Source: a bacterium (GTDB lineage: Bacteria > Verrucomicrobiota > Verrucomicrobiia > Limisphaerales > J093). Taken from it: a stretch of DNA of 64,000 nt. Every line of letters begins with the position of its first letter. Position 1 is the stretch's first letter. Positions 39,871 through 49,847 of this stretch are shown one piece after another. The position numbers and the translations under genes were made by a program. The stretch lies in assembly GCA_021780105.1 (NCBI GenBank), contig JAJXZJ010000029.1:1-64000 (forward strand). Reading direction: 5' to 3'. Below the pieces are notes generated by a model that was given only the letters and a program-made list of their open reading frames with translations, did not search any database and had not been told where the DNA came from.

Positions 39871-39905
39871 ACCACGCCGAAGCCACGCCGCCACCACTCT
39901 GAGCG

Positions 39906-42900
39906 TCACTTCTCCGGCACTTCAATCACGTCGCCGTCGCGAAGCCAGAGGTCGTTGCGAGGGTCAACGGTTTGCTCATTGAAAACCCACTCGTTCGTCT
40001 GGCCCGTGGCGGGATCCACGCGCCGCACCTTCACCCGCGTGAGATCCGACGTGCTGAGCAGCCGCGCGCTGCCGGTCAACGCTTCCTTGAGGTGAAACGG
40101 AAGAATGAACCCAGTCCAAAACCCTTCGGACGTCCGCGGCCGGTCAGTCACTGGCGCGCCGGAAGAACCCAGCGACAGCGTGACAGACTGCGGCTGGCCT
40201 TTGACCACGACCGTCACCTTCCGCTCCAGACATTTGGCCAGCGACCAGCTAAAATCCGCCGGCAGCCCGCCCCAGGACTCGGTCAACTTGTGTTCCCGAT
40301 CCGGGATGTTCACCGCGTCGCCCCATTCGAGCGGAATATCCTTGGCGCGATCCTCCGAGGCCACCAGGGCGGCGACATCCACCGGAATTGCCGTGAGCTT
40401 GCCCGTCTTGGGATCGCGGCGGCTGATCGTGACCTTGGTGAAGTCAGGAAACGGCACCGGCGCCGACCGGGCTGCTGGACGTCCCGGACGAACGACTTGC
40501 TCCGCCCCCCACGGCAAGACCGCGATCGCTTCCAGCAGCGTGAACCGGTTGAGCGTGTTCGTTCCCTGCTGGAACACCGGATACACCGTGCCGGTGCTGT
40601 GCCGCGTGACGGTGATCTGGTCCAAGTCTTCCGCGCCGTGTTCGCGGAGCAACGCGACGATGTCGCCGGCATCCGCCTGGGTGAACTGCCCGCGGTTGGG
40701 GACACTGTAAATATTGCGGTTGTCCGGCAATTTTTCCGCCATCGCCAGCGGCGTTTCGCCCGCTGAATCCTTGGCGTTGACGTCCGCCTTGGCGTCGAGC
40801 AAGACGCGGATCAGGTCCGGGTCGCGGCGGTTGACGGCGAAGTGCAGCGGCGTGCGGCCGTTGGCATCCCGCGCGTTCACGTCGGCGCCGTGCGCCAGCA
40901 GGAACTTCACCAACTCCAGATTCTGGTTGGCCACCGCAACCAGCAGCGGCGTCACGTCCTGATTCGCCTCGAAGGACGGCTGCTGGCCGTAAGCACCATA
41001 TTGCATCATGGGGACACCTGGGAACGGCATCGGAACACCGGGGTGGATTAGCCTTCCGGGGCCAGGCACAACCGCACCGGCCGGCTGGTTCTCCGCCACC
41101 GGGGCTTTGCGCTCGGCGAGTGTGGGAATGTCCTTCGGCCAGTTGCCGTGGGCGTTGACGTCCGCCTTGGATGCCACCAGCAATTCCACCGCGTCATTCT
41201 TGTTCCACTGCGCCGCCAGGTGCAACGCGGTCCAGCCATTGGTGGTTTTGCCGTTTTCGTCCGCGCCGTGTTGCAGCAAAGCCTGCACAATCGGTTGTCG
41301 GGCTTCGTCACCCAGCGTCACCGCCCGGAACAGCGGGAACCACGGCTGATCGCGACCCTTGGTCCAGCCGGACAGATTCGGGTCGGCGCCGGCGTTCAGC
41401 AGCAAATCCACCAGGTCCGTCTTCCCGGCGTCCACCGCGTACTGCAATGGCGTGTTGCCGCCGCTGTCGCGAACGTTCAACTCCGGCTTGCGGGCGAGCA
41501 ACAGCTTGAGCGTGTCCCACGCGTTGACGAGCACGGCCCAGTGGACCAGCGTGATGCCGCTGGCCGCCTTCGCGTTCAGGTTCGCGCCGTGATCCAGCAG
41601 CAGCCGGGTCAGGTTCGTGTTGCCCGTGCCCACCGGGGCGAACAGGACGGTCCATTCCTTGTCAGCGGAACTTTCGTGGAAGTTGCCTTGGTAGTCCCGA
41701 TAGATCGCCGGCACCGGCGCTTCGAGGTTGGCGTGGTGGTCCAACAGCAACTCAACCAGCGCCGGCTGCGCGTCTCGGACGGCAAAGAAGAGCGCGGTGT
41801 AGCCGTTAGCATCGGAAACGTTTACCGCGGCACCCCTTTCAAGAAGCAGCTTCGTGGTCTCCGCCTGCTGGCGGAGAATGGCCCACATTAACGGCGTATC
41901 ACCACGTTGATCCGCAGAGTTGATGTCGGCTCCGTGCTTCAGCAGAAGTTCCACCATTGCCGGAAAACCATTCCTTGCCGCGACGCACAACGGCGTGGTC
42001 CCGCCAATGTTCGCCACGTTAGCCCTGGCATTGACCTGGGCGCCCTTGGCCAGGAGCACTTCGGCCACCTCCACAAAACCGTGTTCCGCGGCGGCATGAA
42101 GTGGTGTCCGGCCGTCCCGGTTGGCAGCGTTCACGTCCGCGCCGGCCGCCAGCAGGATTTCGCACACCCGCTTGTGGCCGCTTGTCGCCGCCATGTGCAG
42201 CGCGGTATGGCCTTGGCTGTCTCCAGCATTCACATCTGCCTTGTTCGCCAGCAGGTATTCCGTCACGGCCAGGTAACCATTCGCGGCTGCTTTGTGAAGT
42301 GGCGTGCCTCCGTTCTCGGAAGCATTGCGGGCATTCACGAGATCCGGACTGTCCTGAATGATCGCTTTGATGCGCTGGAGTTCGTCGGCCTCTTCCTTGG
42401 TCGCCGGCGGGTCCGCTGTCCCGAAGTCCTCGGCCGCAGCGGCGGTCGTCGCCGCCGGCGCGCGTTGGGTGGCGGCCAGCTCGCGCTGGAGCGACAGCAC
42501 GTCGCGGCGGGCGGCGATTTCGTCCAGCGGCGGCGCCGCGCCCACGGCGATCTGCCCGCGGACCTCCTGCAAATCCTCGTCGGCGAGCTTCAGTTCCTGC
42601 TGGATCAAGGCCATCTGCCGCTCCTTCGCCGCGTTCTCCGGCAACTGGCGCTGGAGGTGGATCAGGTCTCGTCGGACCTTGCGCACTTCGTCCGGCCCGG
42701 CCCTGCCGTTCTCGACCTTCTTCTGCGCCCCGACGAGTTCCTGTTCGACCAGCTTGATTTCCTCATGGAGTGATTGCACCTCCGCCGGACTCATGGCTGG
42801 TCGGGCCGCCACCGCCGGCGCCGCACCGGCCGCGGCCTGCAACACCTGGAGCCGCGCACGCTGGATGCCGAGGATGAATTCGATTCTGGCGCTGATGGCG

Positions 42901-43583
42901 CTGAGCTGCTTCTCCAGTTCTGATTGGGCCATGACGGCGGTGAACTCCGAAGTGGATGATAGAAGCTCGGGACTGGCTTCCGCGTTCAAGGCCACGTGGA
43001 AGGCATTCGTTTTCAAGTCCGGCTGGCTGCGAAAGAGCGCGATTTGGTCGCGCAGTTTGGGCACGTTGAGCAGCATCTTCCTCAATCCTTCATCCGGGAA
43101 AAACGCGAGCACGGCGCGGGCCTGCTTTTCCGGGTCATCCTTCAATCGTTCAATGCTGGCGAGCCGGACGGCGAGTTGCGCCGCTTCCCCGCTGGCGCCG
43201 GCTTGGGGATTGCCGTCCTGATTCCCCGCAAGGTCGGCGGTGCTCAACGCGCCGAGGGTGACGAGGTTTTCGCGGCTGAGTTTGACGAGGTTGGTCTCGC
43301 CGCTGTAATCGCGGAGAATCCGTTCGTAGGCGGCCACGGCGTCGTTCGTGCGGCCGAGCCGGCGGTAGCACTCGCCGAGGCGAAAGACAGCCGTGGCGCC
43401 GGCCTGGCGCATGACGTCGGCCTGGCGGACGGCGCTTTCGTAGGCGCGCGCGGCGGCGGCGTAGTCGTGGTTCACCTCCTCGTCGAGCAAGCCCTTCTGC
43501 AGCGCCTCGGTGAACGGGTCGGCGGCGAAGGCGGCGGCGCTGAAAACGACCGCGAACAGCAGCAAAGTGAATCTGTTTTTCAT
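39906..43583 (-). CDS. Secreted ankyrin-repeat protein with N-terminal helical/TPR-like region and C-terminal export/SLBB-like segments
   Basis: Signal peptide MKNRFTLLLFAVVFSAAAFAADP; many ANK units (GHTALHMAATSGHKRVCEILLAAGADVNAANRDGRTPLHAAAEHG); C-terminal DLWLRDGDVIEVPEK. Confidence 0.85.
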   Translation of the reverse strand: MKNRFTLLLFAVVFSAAAFAADPFTEALQKGLLDEEVNHDYAAAARAYESAVRQADVMRQAGATAVFRLGECYRRLGRTNDAVAAYERILRDYSGETNLVKLSRENLVTLGALSTADLAGNQDGNPQAGASGEAAQLAVRLASIERLKDDPEKQARAVLAFFPDEGLRKMLLNVPKLRDQIALFRSQPDLKTNAFHVALNAEASPELLSSTSEFTAVMAQSELEKQLSAISARIEFILGIQRARLQVLQAAAGAAPAVAARPAMSPAEVQSLHEEIKLVEQELVGAQKKVENGRAGPDEVRKVRRDLIHLQRQLPENAAKERQMALIQQELKLADEDLQEVRGQIAVGAAPPLDEIAARRDVLSLQRELAATQRAPAATTAAAAEDFGTADPPATKEEADELQRIKAIIQDSPDLVNARNASENGGTPLHKAAANGYLAVTEYLLANKADVNAGDSQGHTALHMAATSGHKRVCEILLAAGADVNAANRDGRTPLHAAAEHGFVEVAEVLLAKGAQVNARANVANIGGTTPLCVAARNGFPAMVELLLKHGADINSADQRGDTPLMWAILRQQAETTKLLLERGAAVNVSDANGYTALFFAVRDAQPALVELLLDHHANLEAPVPAIYRDYQGNFHESSADKEWTVLFAPVGTGNTNLTRLLLDHGANLNAKAASGITLVHWAVLVNAWDTLKLLLARKPELNVRDSGGNTPLQYAVDAGKTDLVDLLLNAGADPNLSGWTKGRDQPWFPLFRAVTLGDEARQPIVQALLQHGADENGKTTNGWTALHLAAQWNKNDAVELLVASKADVNAHGNWPKDIPTLAERKAPVAENQPAGAVVPGPGRLIHPGVPMPFPGVPMMQYGAYGQQPSFEANQDVTPLLVAVANQNLELVKFLLAHGADVNARDANGRTPLHFAVNRRDPDLIRVLLDAKADVNAKDSAGETPLAMAEKLPDNRNIYSVPNRGQFTQADAGDIVALLREHGAEDLDQITVTRHSTGTVYPVFQQGTNTLNRFTLLEAIAVLPWGAEQVVRPGRPAARSAPVPFPDFTKVTISRRDPKTGKLTAIPVDVAALVASEDRAKDIPLEWGDAVNIPDREHKLTESWGGLPADFSWSLAKCLERKVTVVVKGQPQSVTLSLGSSGAPVTDRPRTSEGFWTGFILPFHLKEALTGSARLLSTSDLTRVKVRRVDPATGQTNEWVFNEQTVDPRNDLWLRDGDVIEVPEK

Positions 43584-43696
43584 GGCGCGAGGCTGACGCA
43601 AATGGGACGCGGAATTGTCAAGATTTTGCAAAATCGCAGAACATTACGGAAAGACACGAATTTCACGCCGGAACGCGCCGGCCCGCGGTGGAGGTT

Positions 43697-43746
43697 GGGC
43701 GGCGGTGCTCCGCCGCCCAAGATGGGGCGGAGCGGCGGCTCCGCCC
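43697..43746. repeat. Tandem perfect tetraloop hairpins (REP/BIME-like)
   Basis: GGGCGGCGG-TGCT-CCGCCGCCC (43697-43718) and GGGCGGAGC-GGCG-GCTCCGCCC (43725-43746), each a 9-bp perfect stem with a 4-nt loop. Confidence 0.8.
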
Positions 43747-43897
43747 TACCACTGCACATTCGATTCCACTCGGGGCGCGCACAGTCCTTGACTCCGGTTT
43801 TCGGGTTCATTCGAGTTTTCGCCGCGTCTTCGACGAGCTTCGATCTGTTCGCGTCCGGCTTCGTGGAATTCGTGTCACGCTTCATACCCTTGGTGTC

Positions 43898-44581
43898 TCA
43901 TTGTCTTTCGAGCCGGTAGCCGACGCCGTGGACGGTCTTGATCCAGCGCGGCTGGTCGGGCAGCGGCTCCAGCTTCGCGCGCAGGCTGGCGACGTGGGTG
44001 TCCACCGTGCGCGTGGTGGGAAACGCGCCGCAGCCCCAGACGACGTCGAGGAACCGCTCGCGGCTCACCGGCTCGCCTTCGGCCTCAGCCAGCAACCGCA
44101 GCATGGCAAATTCCTTCGCGGTGAGATGCAGTTCCCGGCGGCCGCGCCAGGCGCGAAGCTGCGCGAGATCAATCCGCACGTCGCCGAACCGGAGTTCCTG
44201 CACCGCCTTTTCGCCGCGCTGGCTGCGCCGCAGCAATGCCCGCACACGCGCCAGCAGTTCCTCAGTGCTGAACGGCTTCACCAGGTAATCGTCCGCGCCG
44301 GCGTTCAAGCCGGTGACGCGGTCCTCGATCTGGCCTTTCGCGGTGAGCATGAGGATCGGTTCGGCATTGCCGAGGCGACGCAGCTCGGCGCACAGCGCAA
44401 AGCCGTCGAGCTTCGGCAGCATGATGTCGAGCAGGATGAGGTCGGGCTTTTCCTTGAGCGCGCGGTCGAGCCCGGCGGCGCCGTCGGCGGCGGTGATGAC
44501 GCGGTAACCCTCGGCTTCGAGCATGTCCGCCAGCGCGGTCCGCATGGCGAGTTCGTCTTCGATGATCAACAAGCGAGGCAT
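43898..44581 (-). CDS. OmpR/PhoB-family response regulator
   Basis: MPRLLIIEDELAMRTALADMLEAEGYRVITAADG...LILLDIMLPKLDG...LVKPFSTEELLARVRALLRR; winged-helix C-terminus. Confidence 0.95.
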   Translation of the reverse strand: MPRLLIIEDELAMRTALADMLEAEGYRVITAADGAAGLDRALKEKPDLILLDIMLPKLDGFALCAELRRLGNAEPILMLTAKGQIEDRVTGLNAGADDYLVKPFSTEELLARVRALLRRSQRGEKAVQELRFGDVRIDLAQLRAWRGRRELHLTAKEFAMLRLLAEAEGEPVSRERFLDVVWGCGAFPTTRTVDTHVASLRAKLEPLPDQPRWIKTVHGVGYRLERQ

Positions 44582-44589
44582 GGCTGTGA

Positions 44590-44610
44590 GGTTGAACGTT
44601 GAGAGTTGAA
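44590..44610. repeat. Heptanucleotide array (3 units), intergenic
   Basis: GGTTGAA CGTTGAG AGTTGAA. Confidence 0.75.
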
Positions 44611-44689
44611 TGGTCTTAAGGTTCGGCTGGCAGGGCGGCGCACAGCTACCGGTTCATGAAAGGGTTACCGCATTGGTGTGAATGGGTGT

Positions 44690-46945
44690 TCATCCGTGGT
44701 TGAGGTTGGAGCCGGGCTTCACGGGCAGTTCGATGATGAACCGGCTGCCGCGGCCGACTTCACTCTCCACCCGCACCCGGCCGCCGTGCGCGGCGACGAC
44801 GTGCTGGACGATGGTCAGGCCGATGCCCACGCCCGGCGTCTCGCGGCGCAACTCGGAACCGCGCCGGTAAAACGGTTCAAAAATGCGCCCGTGCTCCGCC
44901 GCCGGAATGCCCGGTCCATGATCGCTCACGCTCAGGTTGAGCGTTGAGGGTTGATGGTTGACGGCGATCGTGACGGTTTCGCCGGCCGGCGAGTGTTTCA
45001 CGGCGTTGTCAATCAGGTTCACCAGCGCCTGCTGGATGGCGTGGCCGTCCAGATCAAGTTGAGAGTTGAGAGTTGAGAGTTGAGGGTTCGCCAGTTCCAG
45101 GCAGACCTGACGCTCGGCGGCGTAAGGCTCCATGAGTTTGACCGTGTGCTCGACCAGCGCCGCAAGGTCGGTCGGCTCGAATTCGTAGCGTTTCCGGCCT
45201 TGATCAATGCGCGAGAAGTCGAGGACGTTTTCAATGAGCGCGGACAGCCGCCGGCATTCCTGGCCGATGAGGCGGAAGTAATCGCGCTGCTTCGCGGCGT
45301 CGGTGACCTTGCCGCGATCCAGATTTTCGGCGAGCAGGCGGACCGAGGCGATCGGTGCGCGAAGTTCGTGCGACACGCTCGAAACGAAGTTCGATTTCAT
45401 CTCGCTCAACCGGAGTTGCCGGGCGAAGGCGCGGTGCGCGGCGAGCAAGCCGACAAGCGCCGTGCCGGCTGCGGCAAGGACGAGCCCGCCGAACAGCCCG
45501 GCGCGTTGGCGGGCGCGGGCATAAAGCATCGGCGCATCGGCGAGATAGACCTCCAGATCCAGCCGCGGATGGCTGGGGAATACCTCGAAGTCACGGCCGG
45601 CGTTCGGATCGCCGACGCGTTCGTTCGGGCCATAAAGTCGGCCAGTCAAAGCGAACGGAATTTCGGCGCGGCTGAAAGCCGCGGCTTTCGCTCCCGTTGC
45701 GGCGGAACGCAAGAGCGGCTCGCCTTCCAAGGAAATGGCGAGGCCGAGATACACGGGCAACGTGACAGCGGTTTGGTTCAAAGCGCGGGCAAGTGCCCCC
45801 TGCACGATGGGCTTCGGGTAAAACCGGATTCTCGTGACCGGTTCCGCCGAGTCGGACCGGTCGCTGTTGATGTAAACCACGCTGGGACCCGCCACAGCCA
45901 GCCAGCGGTTGGTCTGCCAGTCCAGCCAGCAGTTCGTGGTGACGTTGCCGCGGAGCGGAATGACGGCTTGCAGGGCATGGGTCAACGCGCGCAGCCGCCC
46001 GCTGGCCAGCCAGCGGAGCTGCAATGCCGCCACCGCCGATTGCGCGGGCTCTGATTGGTTCGCCGCCAGACGCGCTGCGTCGGCGAGGAACCGTGGAATC
46101 AACACCGACGGATCGCTTCCGCACTGGCGGACGAGTTCATCAAACAAAGGCCGCTCCAATCCGTTGGTTCCCGCTTCCCGCAGCGCGCGGGCCAGCACAA
46201 GGTTCGCCAGCGGCAGGCCGCTTTCGGTCGCGATGCGATCGAAGCGGCCGGCGAGATGCACGAGAAATTTCACCCGCGCCGATGGCGGATTGGTGGCGAG
46301 ATCGAGCATTGCCAAATCGAACTGGGCATTGGCTTTGGCGGACGCGGGTGGGTCGGTGACCAGAAACTCGTTCAGCCGGACGCGGGCGTTGGTAGCCGCG
46401 TTGTCCGACAACACCTGGCCGACCGCTTCCCAGCGCGAGCGTTGCGCGGCGGTAAGTTCGTCGAGCCAGGCCGCCGGCACCGGCGTGGCCGGGTAATCAC
46501 GCGGGCCAATCAAGGCGCCTTGAGTGTCGAGCAGCACGCTGTTCGGCATAGCCGCTTCCGGCCGCCAATACGGGTTTTCGCGCCGCCATTCCGCGAGTTC
46601 TTGCTGGTAGAGTTCCAGCGCCGGTGCCGTGGGATCGTTCGTCCCCGGCCAGCGAACGCCGCCGCCAGCGATGCCCATGCCATTCCAAGCCTCGCCAACA
46701 GTTTCCTGTTCCGAAAGCTCGCCGGCGAAGACACGACCGAGTTGAGCCGAAAGACTGCGGGTGATGTCTTCCGCGCGTTGACGCGCGTCCTGCTCGCTCG
46801 CCGTGTAATCGCGCCGCACCGCGAACAAACCGAGGAGGGCCAGGGCGGCGACCGGCAGCACGATGAGCAGCGCCTGCCAGAGGAAGGTCGGGCGGCGTGC
46901 CGGGCGTGGGCCGGTTGCTTTCATCAATACCGTTGTCAGCGCCAT
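44690..46945 (-). CDS. Sensor histidine kinase with large N-terminal sensor region
   Basis: Two TM segments; SHELRAPIASVRLLAENL (H-box), NLIDNAVKHS (N-box), DHGPGI (G1), FYRRGSELRRETPGVGIGLTIV. Confidence 0.92.
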   Translation of the reverse strand: MALTTVLMKATGPRPARRPTFLWQALLIVLPVAALALLGLFAVRRDYTASEQDARQRAEDITRSLSAQLGRVFAGELSEQETVGEAWNGMGIAGGGVRWPGTNDPTAPALELYQQELAEWRRENPYWRPEAAMPNSVLLDTQGALIGPRDYPATPVPAAWLDELTAAQRSRWEAVGQVLSDNAATNARVRLNEFLVTDPPASAKANAQFDLAMLDLATNPPSARVKFLVHLAGRFDRIATESGLPLANLVLARALREAGTNGLERPLFDELVRQCGSDPSVLIPRFLADAARLAANQSEPAQSAVAALQLRWLASGRLRALTHALQAVIPLRGNVTTNCWLDWQTNRWLAVAGPSVVYINSDRSDSAEPVTRIRFYPKPIVQGALARALNQTAVTLPVYLGLAISLEGEPLLRSAATGAKAAAFSRAEIPFALTGRLYGPNERVGDPNAGRDFEVFPSHPRLDLEVYLADAPMLYARARQRAGLFGGLVLAAAGTALVGLLAAHRAFARQLRLSEMKSNFVSSVSHELRAPIASVRLLAENLDRGKVTDAAKQRDYFRLIGQECRRLSALIENVLDFSRIDQGRKRYEFEPTDLAALVEHTVKLMEPYAAERQVCLELANPQLSTLNSQLDLDGHAIQQALVNLIDNAVKHSPAGETVTIAVNHQPSTLNLSVSDHGPGIPAAEHGRIFEPFYRRGSELRRETPGVGIGLTIVQHVVAAHGGRVRVESEVGRGSRFIIELPVKPGSNLNHG
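44935..44962. repeat. Heptanucleotide array (4 units), inside HK coding sequence
   Basis: GGTTGAG CGTTGAG GGTTGAT GGTTGAC; encodes VNHQPSTLNL. Confidence 0.85.
45057..45084. repeat. Heptanucleotide array (4 perfect units), inside HK coding sequence
   Basis: (AGTTGAG)x4; encodes NPQLSTLNSQL. Confidence 0.92.
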
Positions 46946-47037
46946 GAGTACCAGACCTTGCCGGGTTCACCGAGCCGATTTGTCAGGAAATTGTCAAATC
47001 GCCGCCATGCACTGCCGGCTCGCAAGCTTGCTTTGCC

Positions 47038-49785
47038 ATGCTGGCATTTCACACTCGCCGCATGACGCACTTCTCCCGCCTGGCTACGTGGAAGTTGTTT
47101 TCTGCCTGGCTTGTCCTGAACACAGGCTGGTTTGTCCCGTCCGCAACCGCGGCGCCGTTGGAGCAGGTCATTGTCGTCTTCAAAACCCATTTCGACATCG
47201 GTTACACCGACATGGCCAGCAACGTCGTCCAACGCTACCGCACCACGATGATTGACCAGGCGCTCACGGTCGTGGACCAAAACCGCGACCTGCCGCCGGC
47301 GCAGCAGTTCGTCTGGACGATCCCCGGCTGGCCGATGACACGCATTCTCGACAACTGGCCGGGGCAGACGGCCGAGCGCCAGCGCCGCGTGATGGACGCG
47401 TTCAGGCAGGGGCGCTTTGCCGTGCATGCCCTGCCCTTCACCACGCACACGGAATCACTCGAACCCGAGGACCTTGTCCGTGGACTGGGGTTCGCCTCGC
47501 GACTGACCCGCGCCGCCGGTCTGCCGCTGCCCCGCGGCGCGAAAATGACCGACGTGCCGTGCCATTCGTGGATTCTGCCGACGCTGCTGCGCCACGCCGG
47601 CGTGGAGTTCCTGCACCTCGGCTGCAACGCCGCCAGCAGTTCGCCGCGCGTGCCGCTGCTGTTCTGGTGGGAAGGCCCCGACGGCTCGCGGTTGCTCACG
47701 ATGTATAGCGCCCGGGGTTATGGCACCACGCTCGAACCGCCGCCCGGCTGGCCGCACCGGACGTGGCTGGCGTTGATCCTGACCGGCGACAACCACGGTC
47801 CGCCGACGCCGGCGGAGGTCCGGCAGTTGCTCGCCGAGGCGAAGGTGAAACTGCCGGGCGTCCGCGTGCGCATCGGCCAGCTTGAAGATTTCGCCGACGC
47901 CTTGCTCGCGGAGAAACCGGACCTGCCGGTCGTGCGCGGCGACATGCCGGACACGTGGATTCACGGGCCGATGTCCGATCCCGCCGGCGCCAAGCTCGCG
48001 CGCAACCTCCGGCCGCAGATTGGCATCGCCGAGGCATTGAACACCGAACTGCGCTCCTGGGGCGTGGCCGAGCCGGATGCGGCGCCGACGATTGCCGCGG
48101 CCTACGAGCAAAGCCTGCTCTACGGCGAACACACCTGGGGCGGCGCGCTTTACTGGGTGTCGCAATACAACGGCGGCCGCAGTCTGGAATACGGCGAAGA
48201 CTGGCGGAAGGCCGAGGCCGCCGGGAAATTCCGCCGGCTCGAAGCCTCGTGGGCCGAGCACACCGCTTACATCGAAAAGGCGCGCGATCTCACGCAACCG
48301 CTGCTGCGCGGCGAACTCCAGAAGCTCGCCGATGCGGTCAAGGCGAAATCTGGCGAACGGCGCCTGGTCGTTTTCAACCCGCTCCCGTGGCCACGCAGCG
48401 GCGTGGTCACGATGGATGTCACCGGCACGCCGCTGGCAAACCGGCCGGACGCCGCTTGGACCATCGCCGGCAAGGGAACGCACGTGACCGCGCGCCTCAA
48501 TGACGACGGCCACACGCTGCGCTTTGCGGTCGCTGACATTCCCGCAAACGGTTATCGCACGTTCCGGTTGGAACCGGCGACGGCGGACCTTCCGCACACG
48601 CCGCCAGCCGACGCAACGTTGGAGAACCGCTTTTTCCGGCTCACGCTCGATCCACGGCACGGCACCATCAAGTCGGCGATGGACAAACGCGCCGGTCGTG
48701 AGCTGGTGGACGCGAACACCGCGATCGGCTTTGGCCAGTTGCTTTACGAACGCTTCTCGGCCGACGACGTGCAGCGCTTCGTGAAAGCCTACGTGAAGAT
48801 TGACGCCTCGTGGGCGACCAACGAACTCGGCAAACCCAATCTGCCGCCGGCCAGCGAAGTGCCGTATTCCGCTGCGTCACCCGCAGAATTTGCTTTTCAC
48901 CGTACGAAGTCGCCCGGAACGCAGCTCGCCACGATGACGGCGCCGGCCGGCCACGGCCTGCCGTTCGGCGTCACGACCGCGATCCGGCTCGACGCCGATG
49001 AACCGTGGTTTGAAATCGAATTGACGCTGCACAACAAGCCGGCCGACCCGTGGCCGGAGGCGGGCTGGCTTTGCCTGCCGTTCAAGGCCGCGTCACCGCA
49101 GTTCCGGCTCGGCCGGCCCGGCTCGATCATTGACCCGGCCCGCGATATTGTTCCCGGCGCAAACCGGCATCTGCTGGAGCTGAACACCGGGCTGACCGTG
49201 GCCGATCCGCAGGGCCGCGGCGCCGGCCTGTGCGCGTTGGACAATCCGCTCGTCGGCCTCGGCGAGCCTGGCTGCTGGCGATATTCGCTGGATTATGTGC
49301 CGCGGAAACCCGTGGTTTACGTGAACCTGTTCAACAACCAGTGGACCACGAATTTCCGGCTCTGGAATTCCGGCACCTGGACGGTGCGCGTCCGCATCTG
49401 GGCGGTGAATGCGGCGACCGACAACGAAGCCGCGCTGGTCACGCCGTCGCTCGAAGCGCGGTATCCGTTGCAGGCGGCGCTGGCACAGGGCGCCGGCGGC
49501 AAACTCCCGCGCACCCAGACCGGGCTGACGCTCTCGCGCAAGGGCGTGCTGGTGACGGCGTTCGGGGCGAATCCCGACGGCACCAGCACCGTGTTGCGGT
49601 TGTGGGAACTGGCCGGCCGTTCGGGCCAATGCCACGTGCAACTGCCTCAAGGCTTGCGCCCGGCACGGGTGCAACCGGTGAATTTGCGCGGCGAGCCGGT
49701 CGGGGCGCCGATTGTGGTCCACGGCGGCGCGTTTGCGTTCGACCTGCCGGCATTCGCGCCGGCGAGTTTTGTCCTGCCGCCGTGA
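47038..49785 (+). CDS. GH38-like alpha-mannosidase family protein
   Basis: EQVIVVFKTHFDIGYTDMASNVVQRYRTTMIDQAL; glycosyl hydrolase 38 type C-terminal beta region. Confidence 0.72.
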   Translation: MLAFHTRRMTHFSRLATWKLFSAWLVLNTGWFVPSATAAPLEQVIVVFKTHFDIGYTDMASNVVQRYRTTMIDQALTVVDQNRDLPPAQQFVWTIPGWPMTRILDNWPGQTAERQRRVMDAFRQGRFAVHALPFTTHTESLEPEDLVRGLGFASRLTRAAGLPLPRGAKMTDVPCHSWILPTLLRHAGVEFLHLGCNAASSSPRVPLLFWWEGPDGSRLLTMYSARGYGTTLEPPPGWPHRTWLALILTGDNHGPPTPAEVRQLLAEAKVKLPGVRVRIGQLEDFADALLAEKPDLPVVRGDMPDTWIHGPMSDPAGAKLARNLRPQIGIAEALNTELRSWGVAEPDAAPTIAAAYEQSLLYGEHTWGGALYWVSQYNGGRSLEYGEDWRKAEAAGKFRRLEASWAEHTAYIEKARDLTQPLLRGELQKLADAVKAKSGERRLVVFNPLPWPRSGVVTMDVTGTPLANRPDAAWTIAGKGTHVTARLNDDGHTLRFAVADIPANGYRTFRLEPATADLPHTPPADATLENRFFRLTLDPRHGTIKSAMDKRAGRELVDANTAIGFGQLLYERFSADDVQRFVKAYVKIDASWATNELGKPNLPPASEVPYSAASPAEFAFHRTKSPGTQLATMTAPAGHGLPFGVTTAIRLDADEPWFEIELTLHNKPADPWPEAGWLCLPFKAASPQFRLGRPGSIIDPARDIVPGANRHLLELNTGLTVADPQGRGAGLCALDNPLVGLGEPGCWRYSLDYVPRKPVVYVNLFNNQWTTNFRLWNSGTWTVRVRIWAVNAATDNEAALVTPSLEARYPLQAALAQGAGGKLPRTQTGLTLSRKGVLVTAFGANPDGTSTVLRLWELAGRSGQCHVQLPQGLRPARVQPVNLRGEPVGAPIVVHGGAFAFDLPAFAPASFVLPP

Positions 49786-49847
49786 ACCGGTTTGCACTCC
49801 GGCGCTTGATTTCGCGGCCGAGTCGGTTCGTAATCGGTCCCGAAAAC

